Source: Cellvibrio zantedeschiae
GTDB taxonomy: Bacteria; Pseudomonadota; Gammaproteobacteria; Pseudomonadales; Cellvibrionaceae
NCBI RefSeq assembly: GCF_014652535.1
Contig: NZ_BMYZ01000003.1
Location: 434,001-498,000 of the forward strand
DNA: 64,000 nucleotides
Direction: 5' to 3'
The translations under genes and the position numbers were made by a program. Positions 38,208 through 45,303 of the stretch are shown here, in pieces. The notes under the pieces were generated by a model, which saw only the letters and a list, made by a program, of their open reading frames with translations, was not told the origin of the DNA and ran no database searches. Numbering within the stretch: position 1 is the first letter of the stretch; each line of letters begins with the position of its first letter.

Positions 38208-38747
38208 ATGAAAACGCTAAAGTCTTGCTTTGGTTTGATGCCTCTAATAGCTTTGTCAGCCTGTGGGGTTAATCCAGAAAAATTAAATGCACCGGTAACA
38301 GCTTCAAGCATTTATTTGGATGCGGATAGGGAAGCCAAAGAAACCATTCCAGGCGCTGTTACAACATACACCTTACGCAAAGGTATTTATGAATCCGCCA
38401 AGGAAGATGCAAAAGGTACATATTACTTGGGGCCTGAAAGTTGCTTCATGGTTAAAATTGATGTAGCTGATGCATTTCACCGGACTACAACTAACTGTGG
38501 CATTTTTGTTCCCAGTAACGCTAATCAGCCAGCCGTTATATTTACTGTAGTCGGGACGCAAAAAGTGGAGAAGCTTTCCAAACAAGCGGACCAAAAAAAT
38601 AATGCAACAGCTAATATTGGCACAAGCCCAATTGCAATGGCAGCCACCAACGCCGCCATTAAAATGGAGTTAGGCCAGTACGAATTAAGAATTCGAAAAG
38701 ATGATCCATTGGCTAAAGATTTACGATCCTTGGTCAAGCAAAAATAA
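38208..38747 (+). CDS. Small lipoprotein, paralogous to the next gene
   Basis: This protein of about 179 residues begins MKTLKSCFGLMPLIALSACG, a lipoprotein signal with lipobox LSAC. ATG 38208 is preferred over an in-frame ATG at 38163 because AAGGAC lies upstream and the signal starts there; the longer frame would run through the terminator hairpin. The mature part has TTYTLRKGIYESAKEDAKGTYYLG and NCGIFVPSN, shared in pattern with the following gene product (TTYVLQ... and DCGIFLPKD). No known family recognised. Two conserved Cys (one before MVKID, one in NCGIF) may pair. Confidence 0.7.
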   Translation: MKTLKSCFGLMPLIALSACGVNPEKLNAPVTASSIYLDADREAKETIPGAVTTYTLRKGIYESAKEDAKGTYYLGPESCFMVKIDVADAFHRTTTNCGIFVPSNANQPAVIFTVVGTQKVEKLSKQADQKNNATANIGTSPIAMAATNAAIKMELGQYELRIRKDDPLAKDLRSLVKQK

Positions 38748-38773
38748 AATTTAAAGCACCGGAGTTTCTTCAC

Positions 38774-39262
38774 ATGTCTGTGAAACTAATATCAATCTTA
38801 ATTCTATCGTTAATACCATCAGTGGTGTTTGCGAAGCATGTTTATCCAAAAAGCTTAAAAACGGTAGAGAATGGTACAACCTATGTGCTGCAAGAGGATT
38901 ATAAGTTTCAAGAAAAATCGGCCACTTTTACGCTGAGTGCTGGTAGTTTCAAACTTGCTTATGAAGATTCTTCGGCACATTACTTAATTGGCCTAACACC
39001 TCAATGTTTGGAAATGCGTGTAGTTCCACCGAAGTATCCTGAAAATGCGTGGAGCGATAAATGGGACTGCGGCATATTTTTACCGAAAGATGACAAAAAA
39101 GGCGCCGCTTTTTTTATGATTCGAAAAACGCCTAACGAACCAAAAAGCTCCAATCAAGGCCCAATTATTGATGCAATTATAAAAGCGGGATACGGTAGTT
39201 TTGATTTTCCTACGTCTACACATAAAGATGCTGTGCTGCGCAGCAAATTGGTAGTGCAGTAA
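38774..39262 (+). CDS. Secreted hypothetical protein, paralogous to the previous gene
   Basis: This 162-residue protein has a signal peptide (SVKLISILILSLIPSVVFA, cleaved before KHV) without lipobox. Its mature region parallels the upstream lipoprotein: TTYVLQEDYKFQ, SSAHYLIGLTPQCLEM and DCGIFLPKDD correspond to TTYTL, GTYYLGPESCFMV and NCGIFVPSN, and both end with a short charged tail after a glycine-tyrosine segment. It starts 26 bp after the upstream stop (ribosome binding site CCGGAG) and is probably cotranscribed. A tandem duplication is the likely origin. Function unknown. Confidence 0.68.
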   Translation: MSVKLISILILSLIPSVVFAKHVYPKSLKTVENGTTYVLQEDYKFQEKSATFTLSAGSFKLAYEDSSAHYLIGLTPQCLEMRVVPPKYPENAWSDKWDCGIFLPKDDKKGAAFFMIRKTPNEPKSSNQGPIIDAIIKAGYGSFDFPTSTHKDAVLRSKLVVQ

Positions 39263-39617
39263 CCAACCACCGCTACTCAAAAAAAACAGCCACGTAAAAA
39301 AGACAGGTCCTCAAATCTATTGCCTCTAGTGAATGAGGACCTACTTAATCCTGCCCTGCATATTCCAGGCTCGTCGTATAAATATTCCCTTCTACGTTTG
39401 AACCACAATATATTTTGAAACCGCCGCCAAATTTTTTGGCGAGGCCTCGGGGTGGCGTATCGCCGGCTATTTGTCATCTACGCGTATCAGCATGGGGAAA
39501 AAAGGATTGAGTTGGTTTTGTAAAAATAATCCATGTGACTGTCGAATTTGCTGTGTATCGTTCGTCTATTAGAAGACAGAATAAAGAATTGTCGCCTCAA
39601 TAACCTGGAGAAAAACC
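39263..39617. other. Non-coding spacer with two hairpins
   Basis: No gene is convincing in this 355 bp stretch. It holds a perfect nine-base-pair inverted repeat, AGGTCCTCA (39305-39313) / TGAGGACCT (39334-39342), and CGCCAA/TTGGCG (39425-39441). The first lacks a T tract. Open frames on the minus strand here are Arg-rich and unlike a protein. GGAGAAAAACC at the right end is the ribosome binding site of the next gene. Confidence 0.45.
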
Positions 39618-40031
39618 ATGACCAAAACGATTTTTATAAGTTTACCGGTAACCAACCTTGACGCGTCTGTGGCCTTTTATAAATCCATTGGCTTTACGCC
39701 CAATCCTAAATTTACGGATGATACTGCTGCGGGTATGGAATGGAGTGAGGCTATTAAGCTCATGCTGATTACGCACGAAAAGTGGCGCACTTTTACGACA
39801 CGCCCTATTCCTCCCTCTACCTCAAGCGAAGTAGGATTTTCTTTGTCGTGCGAAAGTCGTGAAGTTGTTGATGCTATGAACGAAGCGGCAGCTGCGCATG
39901 GCGGAACGGCTGATATTAATCCGGTGCAAGATCATGGCTTTATGTATTGCCGCGACATGGCTGATCCCGATGGACATATTTGGGGAGCTTTGTGGATGGA
40001 TGAATCAGCAATGCCTTCTGGTGATCAGTAA
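39618..40031 (+). CDS. VOC-superfamily (glyoxalase/bleomycin resistance-like) protein
   Basis: This 137-residue protein has the paired beta-alpha-beta-beta-beta modules of the vicinal oxygen chelate fold: IFISLPVTNLDASVAFYKSI at the N-terminus and HGFMYCRDMADPDGHIWGAL at the C-terminus (the DPDGH-x-W strand carries the usual metal-ligand position). The substrate is unknown; members include lactoylglutathione lyase-like and antibiotic-binding proteins. GGAGAAAAACC precedes ATG. The DUF7662-like gene starts 21 bp downstream. Confidence 0.82.
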   Translation: MTKTIFISLPVTNLDASVAFYKSIGFTPNPKFTDDTAAGMEWSEAIKLMLITHEKWRTFTTRPIPPSTSSEVGFSLSCESREVVDAMNEAAAAHGGTADINPVQDHGFMYCRDMADPDGHIWGALWMDESAMPSGDQ

Positions 40032-40052
40032 AAAGCTGACGTGGAGAATACT

Positions 40053-40319
40053 GTGGCAAAGCAACCCGAATTTACTAAATATCTTCCGCTGGACGAATGG
40101 TTTCGCACTCGCCCTGCTTCAGCAAAAAAACTCACCTTAACATTTGCGGAGGCGGAGCAAATTCTTGCCGCGCCCTTGCCTGCTTCTTCGCAAAAGCCGA
40201 GCTGGTGGACGAATGTGTATCCAAAAATCCAGAGCCACCGTACAGCCTGGCTGAACCACGGTTGGCTAGTTCACGAGTATGATGCGGAAACGCAAACTGT
40301 TAAGTTTGTGCGCGAGTAA
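40053..40319 (+). CDS. Small DUF7662-like protein
   Basis: This protein of about 88 residues has the pattern KYLPLDEWF, LTFAEAEQILAAPLPASS, SWWTN, AWLNHGWLVHEYD and VKFVRE, which I recall from the DUF7662 family, often fused or linked to restriction-type or other small proteins. Function unknown. GTG 40053 is chosen because GGAG sits six bases upstream; a GTG at 40041 would give four more residues but lacks a site. It directly follows the VOC gene and is probably cotranscribed with it. Confidence 0.65.
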   Translation: MAKQPEFTKYLPLDEWFRTRPASAKKLTLTFAEAEQILAAPLPASSQKPSWWTNVYPKIQSHRTAWLNHGWLVHEYDAETQTVKFVRE

Positions 40320-40370
40320 CCAGGCTAAAGCGCGACGAGAATTTTTGCGTCTGTGCTTGTGATTGAACCG

Positions 40371-41180
40371 CTACAAAATGTGTTCAGTTAAAAAACGCGC
40401 CACGCCATCTTTGTAGTTTGCTTGCGCGCGTTCTGCAATTGGGAAAAGCGCTTTCAAATTTTTGACTGCGTTTTCCATAAGGATTGGGTGTGCTGCGGTT
40501 CTGAAGAGTTCCACATCATTCATGCTATCGCCAAATGCCATGGTTTGGTTTAGCGCAACTCCCAGTGTGGGAAGCAGAGCTTTGAGTGCTTCACCTTTGG
40601 AAATATTTTTTTGCATAATTTCCAAATAATTTTCGTCAGAAAACGTAACGTTCATGCTAGAGGCTATGACCGGATCTATTTTCTCGCGCAAGGCGAGAAG
40701 TTCACTGTGTTGGCCGTAAAACATAATTTTTAATGCGGGCGCTGCGAACATTTCTTCCTGACTGGTTTCGCGATAAAAGAATTTTGAGCGCTGGTGTGCT
40801 TTAAGCATTTCTTCGCAAGGCTGGCAGACAAGCCATTCATCAGGTGTGTAGAGGTTGGTGTATACATCAAATTGATTGCCGAGGTTAATTAACGCCTCGT
40901 TTGCTGTTCTTGGAAGATTTTGGCTGGCGACAAGTTGGCCATTCATATCATGAATGTTAGCGCCATTACAGGTAATGGCTGCGATACTACCGCCGAGTTG
41001 CTCTATGTAACAGCGAATGTCGTTGATATGCCTGCCGGTGGCGATAATCAAATTGGCATTGCGTGCCTGCAATTCATTAAGTGTGCGAATGGTTAATTCT
41101 GAAAGCTCATGTTTCTCGTTGAGCAGTGTTCCGTCCATATCGAAGATAAATGTGTTTACAGCTTGGTAATGGGCGGTCAT
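40371..41180 (-). CDS. Cof-type HAD-IIB sugar-phosphate phosphatase
   Basis: This 269-residue cytosolic hydrolase has HAD motif I FIFDMDGTLLN (nucleophile first Asp), motif II IIATGRH, motif III Lys in ISKGEALKAL and motif IV AFGDSMNDVELF. The large alpha/beta cap between about residues 85 and 190 is of the C2B type, as in YbiV/Cof proteins that dephosphorylate sugar phosphates and related metabolites. The exact substrate cannot be told. It is convergent with the small gene at 40053 and preceded by a terminator for the gene upstream of it. Confidence 0.92.
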   Translation of the reverse strand: MTAHYQAVNTFIFDMDGTLLNEKHELSELTIRTLNELQARNANLIIATGRHINDIRCYIEQLGGSIAAITCNGANIHDMNGQLVASQNLPRTANEALINLGNQFDVYTNLYTPDEWLVCQPCEEMLKAHQRSKFFYRETSQEEMFAAPALKIMFYGQHSELLALREKIDPVIASSMNVTFSDENYLEIMQKNISKGEALKALLPTLGVALNQTMAFGDSMNDVELFRTAAHPILMENAVKNLKALFPIAERAQANYKDGVARFLTEHIL

Positions 41181-41258
41181 TAGCTATCCTCGATAGGGCT
41201 TTGTATTGAAGTAGTTAAAACGGGATATGGTCATCGAGTGATTTACAAAATTCACCAT

Positions 41259-41290
41259 AAAAAATGGGCTTTTAAAAAAGCCCATTTTTT
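41259..41290. terminator. Bidirectional terminator upstream of the HAD gene
   Basis: AAAAATGGGCTTTT and AAAAGCCCATTTTTT form a long stem with A/T-rich ends. It lies downstream of the minus-strand GlsB-like gene, whose transcript it should end, and upstream of the minus-strand HAD gene. Confidence 0.88.
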
Positions 41291-41313
41291 AAACGCAGCA
41301 TATTACAACATTT

Positions 41314-41583
41314 TTAATGTGCGGAGCGACGGCGAAATAGGTTAACAATAGCCAAAAGAATAATTGCGCCTAAAAACGAAACGAGTAATCCGGACAAGCT
41401 AAAGTCATCGCTGTTTATAGTGCCCGTGCCAAACAATGGCGCTAAAAACAGGCCACCTAAAAACGCACCGATGATGCCAACCACAACGTTTAGAAAAAGG
41501 CCCTGCTGCGCATTGGTTTTCATAACTATGCTCGCGAGCCAACCGATTATACCCCCTACGACAATCCAGACAATAAAGTTCAT
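41314..41583 (-). CDS. GlsB/YeaQ/YmgE-family stress-response membrane protein
   Basis: This protein of about 89 residues has three membrane helices: MNFIVWIVVGGIIGWLASIV with the family motif GWLAS, LNVVVGIIGAFLGGLFLAPL with the glycine-rich second helix, and LLVSFLGAIILLAIVNLF. A basic tail follows (RRRSAH). The transglycosylase-associated name is historical; the role in stress or membrane homeostasis is not settled. ATG 41583 is taken because family members start at the first helix and GAGGG lies upstream. Confidence 0.9.
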   Translation of the reverse strand: MNFIVWIVVGGIIGWLASIVMKTNAQQGLFLNVVVGIIGAFLGGLFLAPLFGTGTINSDDFSLSGLLVSFLGAIILLAIVNLFRRRSAH

Positions 41584-41807
41584 AGTGAAGCCCTCATTTA
41601 GCGATTGATGTACATGCAAAATTGCATCGAGAGAAATGCTATGATTTGTGCAAATAGATTACAGTACGTTGCCGCACAGCTGGAATATTTAGTCGTTCTG
41701 CTAAAGCGAGAAAATTAATTTGTGTTTCGTTTAACATAAGTAGAAGGTTTAGTTTATTTTCGCTTAAGGCCGCGTTGGTCTTGTGATGAATATTTGAACG
41801 TCATTGG

Positions 41808-42353
41808 ATGAATAATTTTATGAATTTTTTAGCGATATCAGGCAGCTTAAGGAAGACCTCTTACAACACCGCTGCGCTCAATGCATTAAAGAGACTGGCA
41901 CCTGAAAATATTGAGATTATTATTTTTGGTCTGCTGGATGAAATTCCATTATTTAATCCCGACCGTGAATTGGAAATCATTCCCGCTGTTGTAGAACTCC
42001 GCAAATTACTTTCCACCGCTGACGGTTTGATTATTGCGAGCCCTGAATATGCTCATGGAATAAGTGGCGTGTTAAAAAATGCATTGGACTGGTTGGTGAG
42101 CGGCCCGGAATTTGTTAATAAACCCATCATGCTCATTAATACCTCACCCCGCGCTTACATTGCTATGGATGCTTTGCGGGAGGTTGTTACTACTATGTCG
42201 GGCATTATTATTGAGAGTGCGTGCGTTTCTGTGCCCTTACTCGGGAGCAATATGAATTGCAATGAGATTATTGCACATCATGAAATGGCTGATTTGCTGA
42301 GGTGTGGGTTGCACGAATTTACCAAAGAAATAAATTCCGCTCAGGGTGACTAA
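41808..42353 (+). CDS. NADPH-dependent FMN reductase family protein
   Basis: This 181-residue flavodoxin-like protein begins with LAISGSLRKTSYNTAALNAL, the phosphate-binding loop for FMN, and carries IIASPEYAHGISGVLKNALDWL, the second signature of NADPH-dependent FMN/quinone/azo reductases. The ring substrate is unknown. Two in-frame ATGs, 41808 and 41820, are possible; neither has a strong ribosome binding site. It is monocistronic and convergent with hmp across a terminator. Confidence 0.88.
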   Translation: MNNFMNFLAISGSLRKTSYNTAALNALKRLAPENIEIIIFGLLDEIPLFNPDRELEIIPAVVELRKLLSTADGLIIASPEYAHGISGVLKNALDWLVSGPEFVNKPIMLINTSPRAYIAMDALREVVTTMSGIIIESACVSVPLLGSNMNCNEIIAHHEMADLLRCGLHEFTKEINSAQGD

Positions 42354-42446
42354 TTGCAGCGGTTTTTCTTTTTAAGAATAGTTTTTTGTTATCTCGTTTT
42401 CACGGGCTTTGTTTGTTGCAATTGCGCAAAGAAATCATTCAATAGA

Positions 42447-42480
42447 ATGCCACGCGGAAAACCGCATGGCATGTTGTTTT
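42447..42480. terminator. Terminator between the FMN reductase gene and hmp
   Basis: ATGCCACGCGG (42447-42457) pairs with CCGCATGGCAT (42462-42472) with one mismatch and an AAAA loop, and is followed on plus by GTTGTTTTT. The T tract runs into the hmp stop codon. It can serve both convergent genes. Confidence 0.78.
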
Positions 42481-43664
42481 TAAAAATCACTATGGGGACC
42501 AAATACCTCGTAATGAATGGATTCGGGTTTTACATCCATCGCCAGTAACTGATCCTTCGCAAACTTCATAAATCCTGTTGGGCCACATAAATAAAATTGC
42601 CCGGTTTGCAAAGGTAGTTCGTCGGCGATGTCTGCCAGTTGCATTAGCCCATTAAATGGGTGATTAAGTTGTGGCTGGTTGTACCAGGTGTGATTATGCA
42701 ATGTAGAGTGATTTTCTTTTAACTCCTGAATGCGTTGATCAAATGAATGCTGGGCCGGATTTTCGCAGGCGTGCAGGTACCAGATAGGCGTGGATGATTG
42801 TTTGCTGGCCAGCGTTTCCAACATCGCCATCATGGGTGTTTGCCCTACACCTGCAGAAATTAACACCGTCGGTTGTGTTAAAGACTTTAAATAAAAATCG
42901 CCACCCGGTGGCATGACTTCTATTGAGTCGCCAACCTGGATCTGGTCATGTAAATAATTGGATACCACGCCAGCTTGCGGCAGTTCTTCGCGTTTCACGC
43001 TGATGCGGTAGCTGCGGCCATTGGCTTGGTCTGACAAGGAATACTGGCGGATTTCAACGTAGTCCGCATGGTCAGGCTTGACCTTGATACCCAAATATTG
43101 GCCGGGTTGGTAGTCGACAACCGCTCCGCCATCTTCTGGCGTCAACACAAAACTGGATACCAATTCAGATTCCGCCGTTTTCTCGCTCACCACAAAACGG
43201 CGCGCACCACGCCAGCCCCCTTTGGCTTGGCTCTTGTCTTGATAGAGGTGCTGTTCACGTCCAATCAGAATGCCCGCTAACATGTTGTAAGCTTGCGTCC
43301 AAGCCTCGGCAACGGGTTCGGTGAATTCTTGAGGCGCCAGTTCCTTGAGTGTGCCAATCAAGTGGTGGCCCACAATATCGTAATGGGCGGGCTCGATCAT
43401 AAAGCTTGCATGTTTATGGGCAACCCGCTCAACCATGGCGCCCAAAGCGCCAAGGTTATCAATATGTTTTGCGTAGGAGGCTACGGCGCTGAATAGGGCA
43501 AATTGCTGTTTGCCATTCACCTGGTTGCTCATATTGAAAATGTTCATTAGCTCCGGGTTAGCCTTAAACATGCGTTTGTAGAAATGTTCGGTGATGGCGA
43601 CGCCAGCGCTTTCAAGTAATGGGACTGTACTTTTGACGATTTGGATCTGTTCAGCAGATAACAT
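42480..43664 (-). CDS. hmp: Flavohemoprotein, nitric oxide dioxygenase
   Basis: This 394-residue enzyme converts nitric oxide to nitrate using O2 and NADPH. An N-terminal globin (1-140) has HKHASFMIEPAHYDIVGHHL with the proximal histidine region; a FAD domain has RQYSLSDQ (RxYS) and PGGDFYLK; a NAD domain has SAGVGQTPMMAMLE, ending in CGPTGFM and YEVFGPHSDF. It fits the E. coli Hmp layout and length. AGAGGTTGTT precedes ATG. It is the last gene of the operon downstream of nnrS, under the NorR-type sites at 45209-45290. Confidence 0.96.
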   Translation of the reverse strand: MLSAEQIQIVKSTVPLLESAGVAITEHFYKRMFKANPELMNIFNMSNQVNGKQQFALFSAVASYAKHIDNLGALGAMVERVAHKHASFMIEPAHYDIVGHHLIGTLKELAPQEFTEPVAEAWTQAYNMLAGILIGREQHLYQDKSQAKGGWRGARRFVVSEKTAESELVSSFVLTPEDGGAVVDYQPGQYLGIKVKPDHADYVEIRQYSLSDQANGRSYRISVKREELPQAGVVSNYLHDQIQVGDSIEVMPPGGDFYLKSLTQPTVLISAGVGQTPMMAMLETLASKQSSTPIWYLHACENPAQHSFDQRIQELKENHSTLHNHTWYNQPQLNHPFNGLMQLADIADELPLQTGQFYLCGPTGFMKFAKDQLLAMDVKPESIHYEVFGPHSDF

Positions 43665-43686
43665 AACAACCTCTAGGTGTGGACAA

Positions 43687-44880
43687 CTAATCCGCGCGGC
43701 CGTCGAGCCGGGGAGCCGTTAAAATGGGCCAATAGACCCGGATAAAAATCAGGAACGAGATAAGCCAAAGGGCGGCGCTGAGCTGCCAAAGTAAATGTGG
43801 CCGCCCGGTGATTAGTGCTGAAGCGCGGAATAGGCCAGCCAGTAGCAAGAGGACAAAGCTGGTGGTTATCCACTGGCCTACCGCCAAAGGGCGGCCAGTG
43901 TGACCGAGTGATACGCGAGCCATCATCGCCAACATCATTCCGGCCATGGCCCCCACCGCGACCAGATGCAGCATGTCTTTAAAGTTCACCCATCCGGTTA
44001 GCAAACTTAAGCCCATCAATAGCAGGCCTATGCTCATGGCGAGATAGGACGAATGCAGTGACCACAGCAAAGGCTGGCGCAATAGCCCTGGCGTAAACCA
44101 ACGCTTCAACCGGACCAGATGAAATATTCCTGCTAGCAACATCAACCAGCCGGGCGAAAATAGAGGCTGTACAAAGCCGCTGCCAATAAAAAGTGTTGTG
44201 CCTAAGAGGGCGGTAACCAGCAGTAATTTATCCAGCCCCGGTGTTTTGATTTGCCCGGTTTGGGTAGCGCGGGCGGTGAAAAACGGAATCACCCTGCCGC
44301 CAATAAGACCCATCAGCAGGCAGAACATGAGGATCATGGAGTGGCTAAGATGAGCCGCCAGTGCGTATTGCCTTTGGCTTAACCACAGAAAACTGCCATT
44401 GAGAATTGCCATGGCCAGTAAGAGCGCGGCCAGCGGGTAATTGCCAGGGTTTTTGGCGAGCCACAGCTGACGGCTGAGCGCAGCAATTACGCCTAGCCAC
44501 CAAAGGCTTTGTAAGATGATGAGTAGTACTAATCCTTGCTTCTGTTCGGCCCAAAGGAAAAGCCATAGGAAGGGCACTAAACGGGCGGCTAGCCAGATTG
44601 CACACAAAAGCACGAGCTTGTTGCCCTTCACGCCTGGTACGCCAGTCCAGTTTTGTGCTGCGGTTAGTAAAAAACCTGCTGCGACCAATGCGCCAAAACC
44701 AAATAGCATTTCATGGGCATGCCACAGGCTGGGAGTTAATAGCTGCTGGTTGGGCCACCAGCCTGATAAGTCCCCAAGCCAAAGGCTAATGACCACAACA
44801 GCCCAGATGCCGCTCATGAGAAAAAAGGGCCTGAAGGCCATGGCAAAGAGCGGGTGTGTAGAAGATGAGCTGTGTTGCAT
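43687..44880 (-). CDS. nnrS: NnrS-family heme/copper membrane protein
   Basis: This protein of about 397 residues has around twelve membrane helices. Family marks include FAMAFRPFFLMSGIWAV near the N-terminus, WHAHEMLFGFGALVAAGFLL, RVIPFFTARA, and MARVSLGHTGRPL near the end. NnrS proteins help bacteria resist nitrosative stress and often belong to NO-controlled regulons. ATG 44880 is chosen because GAGG lies nine bases upstream; a TTG at 44895 would overlap the preceding gene further. It starts 2 bp after that gene's stop and hmp follows 22 bp after it. Confidence 0.94.
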   Translation of the reverse strand: MQHSSSSTHPLFAMAFRPFFLMSGIWAVVVISLWLGDLSGWWPNQQLLTPSLWHAHEMLFGFGALVAAGFLLTAAQNWTGVPGVKGNKLVLLCAIWLAARLVPFLWLFLWAEQKQGLVLLIILQSLWWLGVIAALSRQLWLAKNPGNYPLAALLLAMAILNGSFLWLSQRQYALAAHLSHSMILMFCLLMGLIGGRVIPFFTARATQTGQIKTPGLDKLLLVTALLGTTLFIGSGFVQPLFSPGWLMLLAGIFHLVRLKRWFTPGLLRQPLLWSLHSSYLAMSIGLLLMGLSLLTGWVNFKDMLHLVAVGAMAGMMLAMMARVSLGHTGRPLAVGQWITTSFVLLLLAGLFRASALITGRPHLLWQLSAALWLISFLIFIRVYWPILTAPRLDGRAD

Positions 44881-44881
44881 C

Positions 44882-45133
44882 TCAGAGAACCTCAAGTTTT
44901 AAGCCATGACGGGCAACACACCGCCCGATGTAGCTGAGTTTTAACAGCGTTGCACTGCAAATCAGGCATAGGTGGCTGGCGACGAGCTGGCTTATGGATA
45001 GGAATTCTGCAAACGGATAGCAGATCAGCACGGTAGTCACTAAAACCAGCACTGACAGGCTTAAGCAAAAGTTGGAAAAGCCGAGTAGCCGTTGGTAATT
45101 CGCAGGGTTAAACAGGGGTTCTGTCATTTGCAT
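44882..45133 (-). CDS. Small membrane protein in the NO-detoxification operon
   Basis: This 83-residue protein has two hydrophobic helices (NFCLSLSVLVLVTTVLICYP and QLVASHLCLICSATLLKLSY) and a short basic C-terminus. I do not recognise a named family. It is the first gene after the predicted sigma-54 promoter at 45166-45181 and its stop is 2 bp from the nnrS start, so it is very likely part of the NorR regulon. The cysteines within the helices (five in all) are notable for a protein expressed under NO stress. Confidence 0.75.
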   Translation of the reverse strand: MQMTEPLFNPANYQRLLGFSNFCLSLSVLVLVTTVLICYPFAEFLSISQLVASHLCLICSATLLKLSYIGRCVARHGLKLEVL

Positions 45134-45165
45134 GGGGTGCGTCCGTCTCTAGATAAAATCTATAG

Positions 45166-45181
45166 AGCAGGAGCTGTGCCA
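45166..45181 (-). promoter_or_regulatory. Sigma-54 (-24/-12) promoter of the NO operon
   Basis: Minus strand TGGCACAGCTCCTGCT has GG and GC separated by exactly ten bases, matching the -24/-12 consensus (TGGCAC-N5-TTGCT) except at one main position. It lies 33 bp before the first gene and 28 bp from the nearest NorR-type site, as required for a NorR-activated promoter. Confidence 0.85.
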
Positions 45182-45208
45182 TCTTAAAATTTGTTTAAAA
45201 TTCAATTA

Positions 45209-45290
45209 GTTGAAATTACTTATTTATGATGTGAGTCAATTTGACTTATACTTTATCGAGGTTATTTCGATTTATAAGAGTCAAATTGAC
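45209..45290. promoter_or_regulatory. Three NorR-type enhancer sites (GT-N7-AC)
   Basis: GTTGAAATTAC (45209-45219), GTCAATTTGAC (45235-45245) and GTCAAATTGAC (45280-45290) each fit GT-N7-AC, the known NorR core; the last two are near-perfect palindromes. E. coli NorR also uses three sites upstream of its sigma-54 promoter. The third lies 14 bp before the norR start and may also control norR itself. Confidence 0.85.
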
Positions 45291-45303
45291 TTTGCGAGCT
45301 AAT

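Noticed and set aside
39277-39477. Minus-strand Arg-rich open frame in the 39263-39617 spacer
   Set aside because: Composition (RPRQKIWRRFQ and similar) is not protein-like and no ribosome binding site is seen.
45241-45303. N-terminal extension of NorR from TTG 45241
   Set aside because: This start lies within a NorR-type operator site, and NorR proteins begin close to the GAF domain; ATG 45304 fits.
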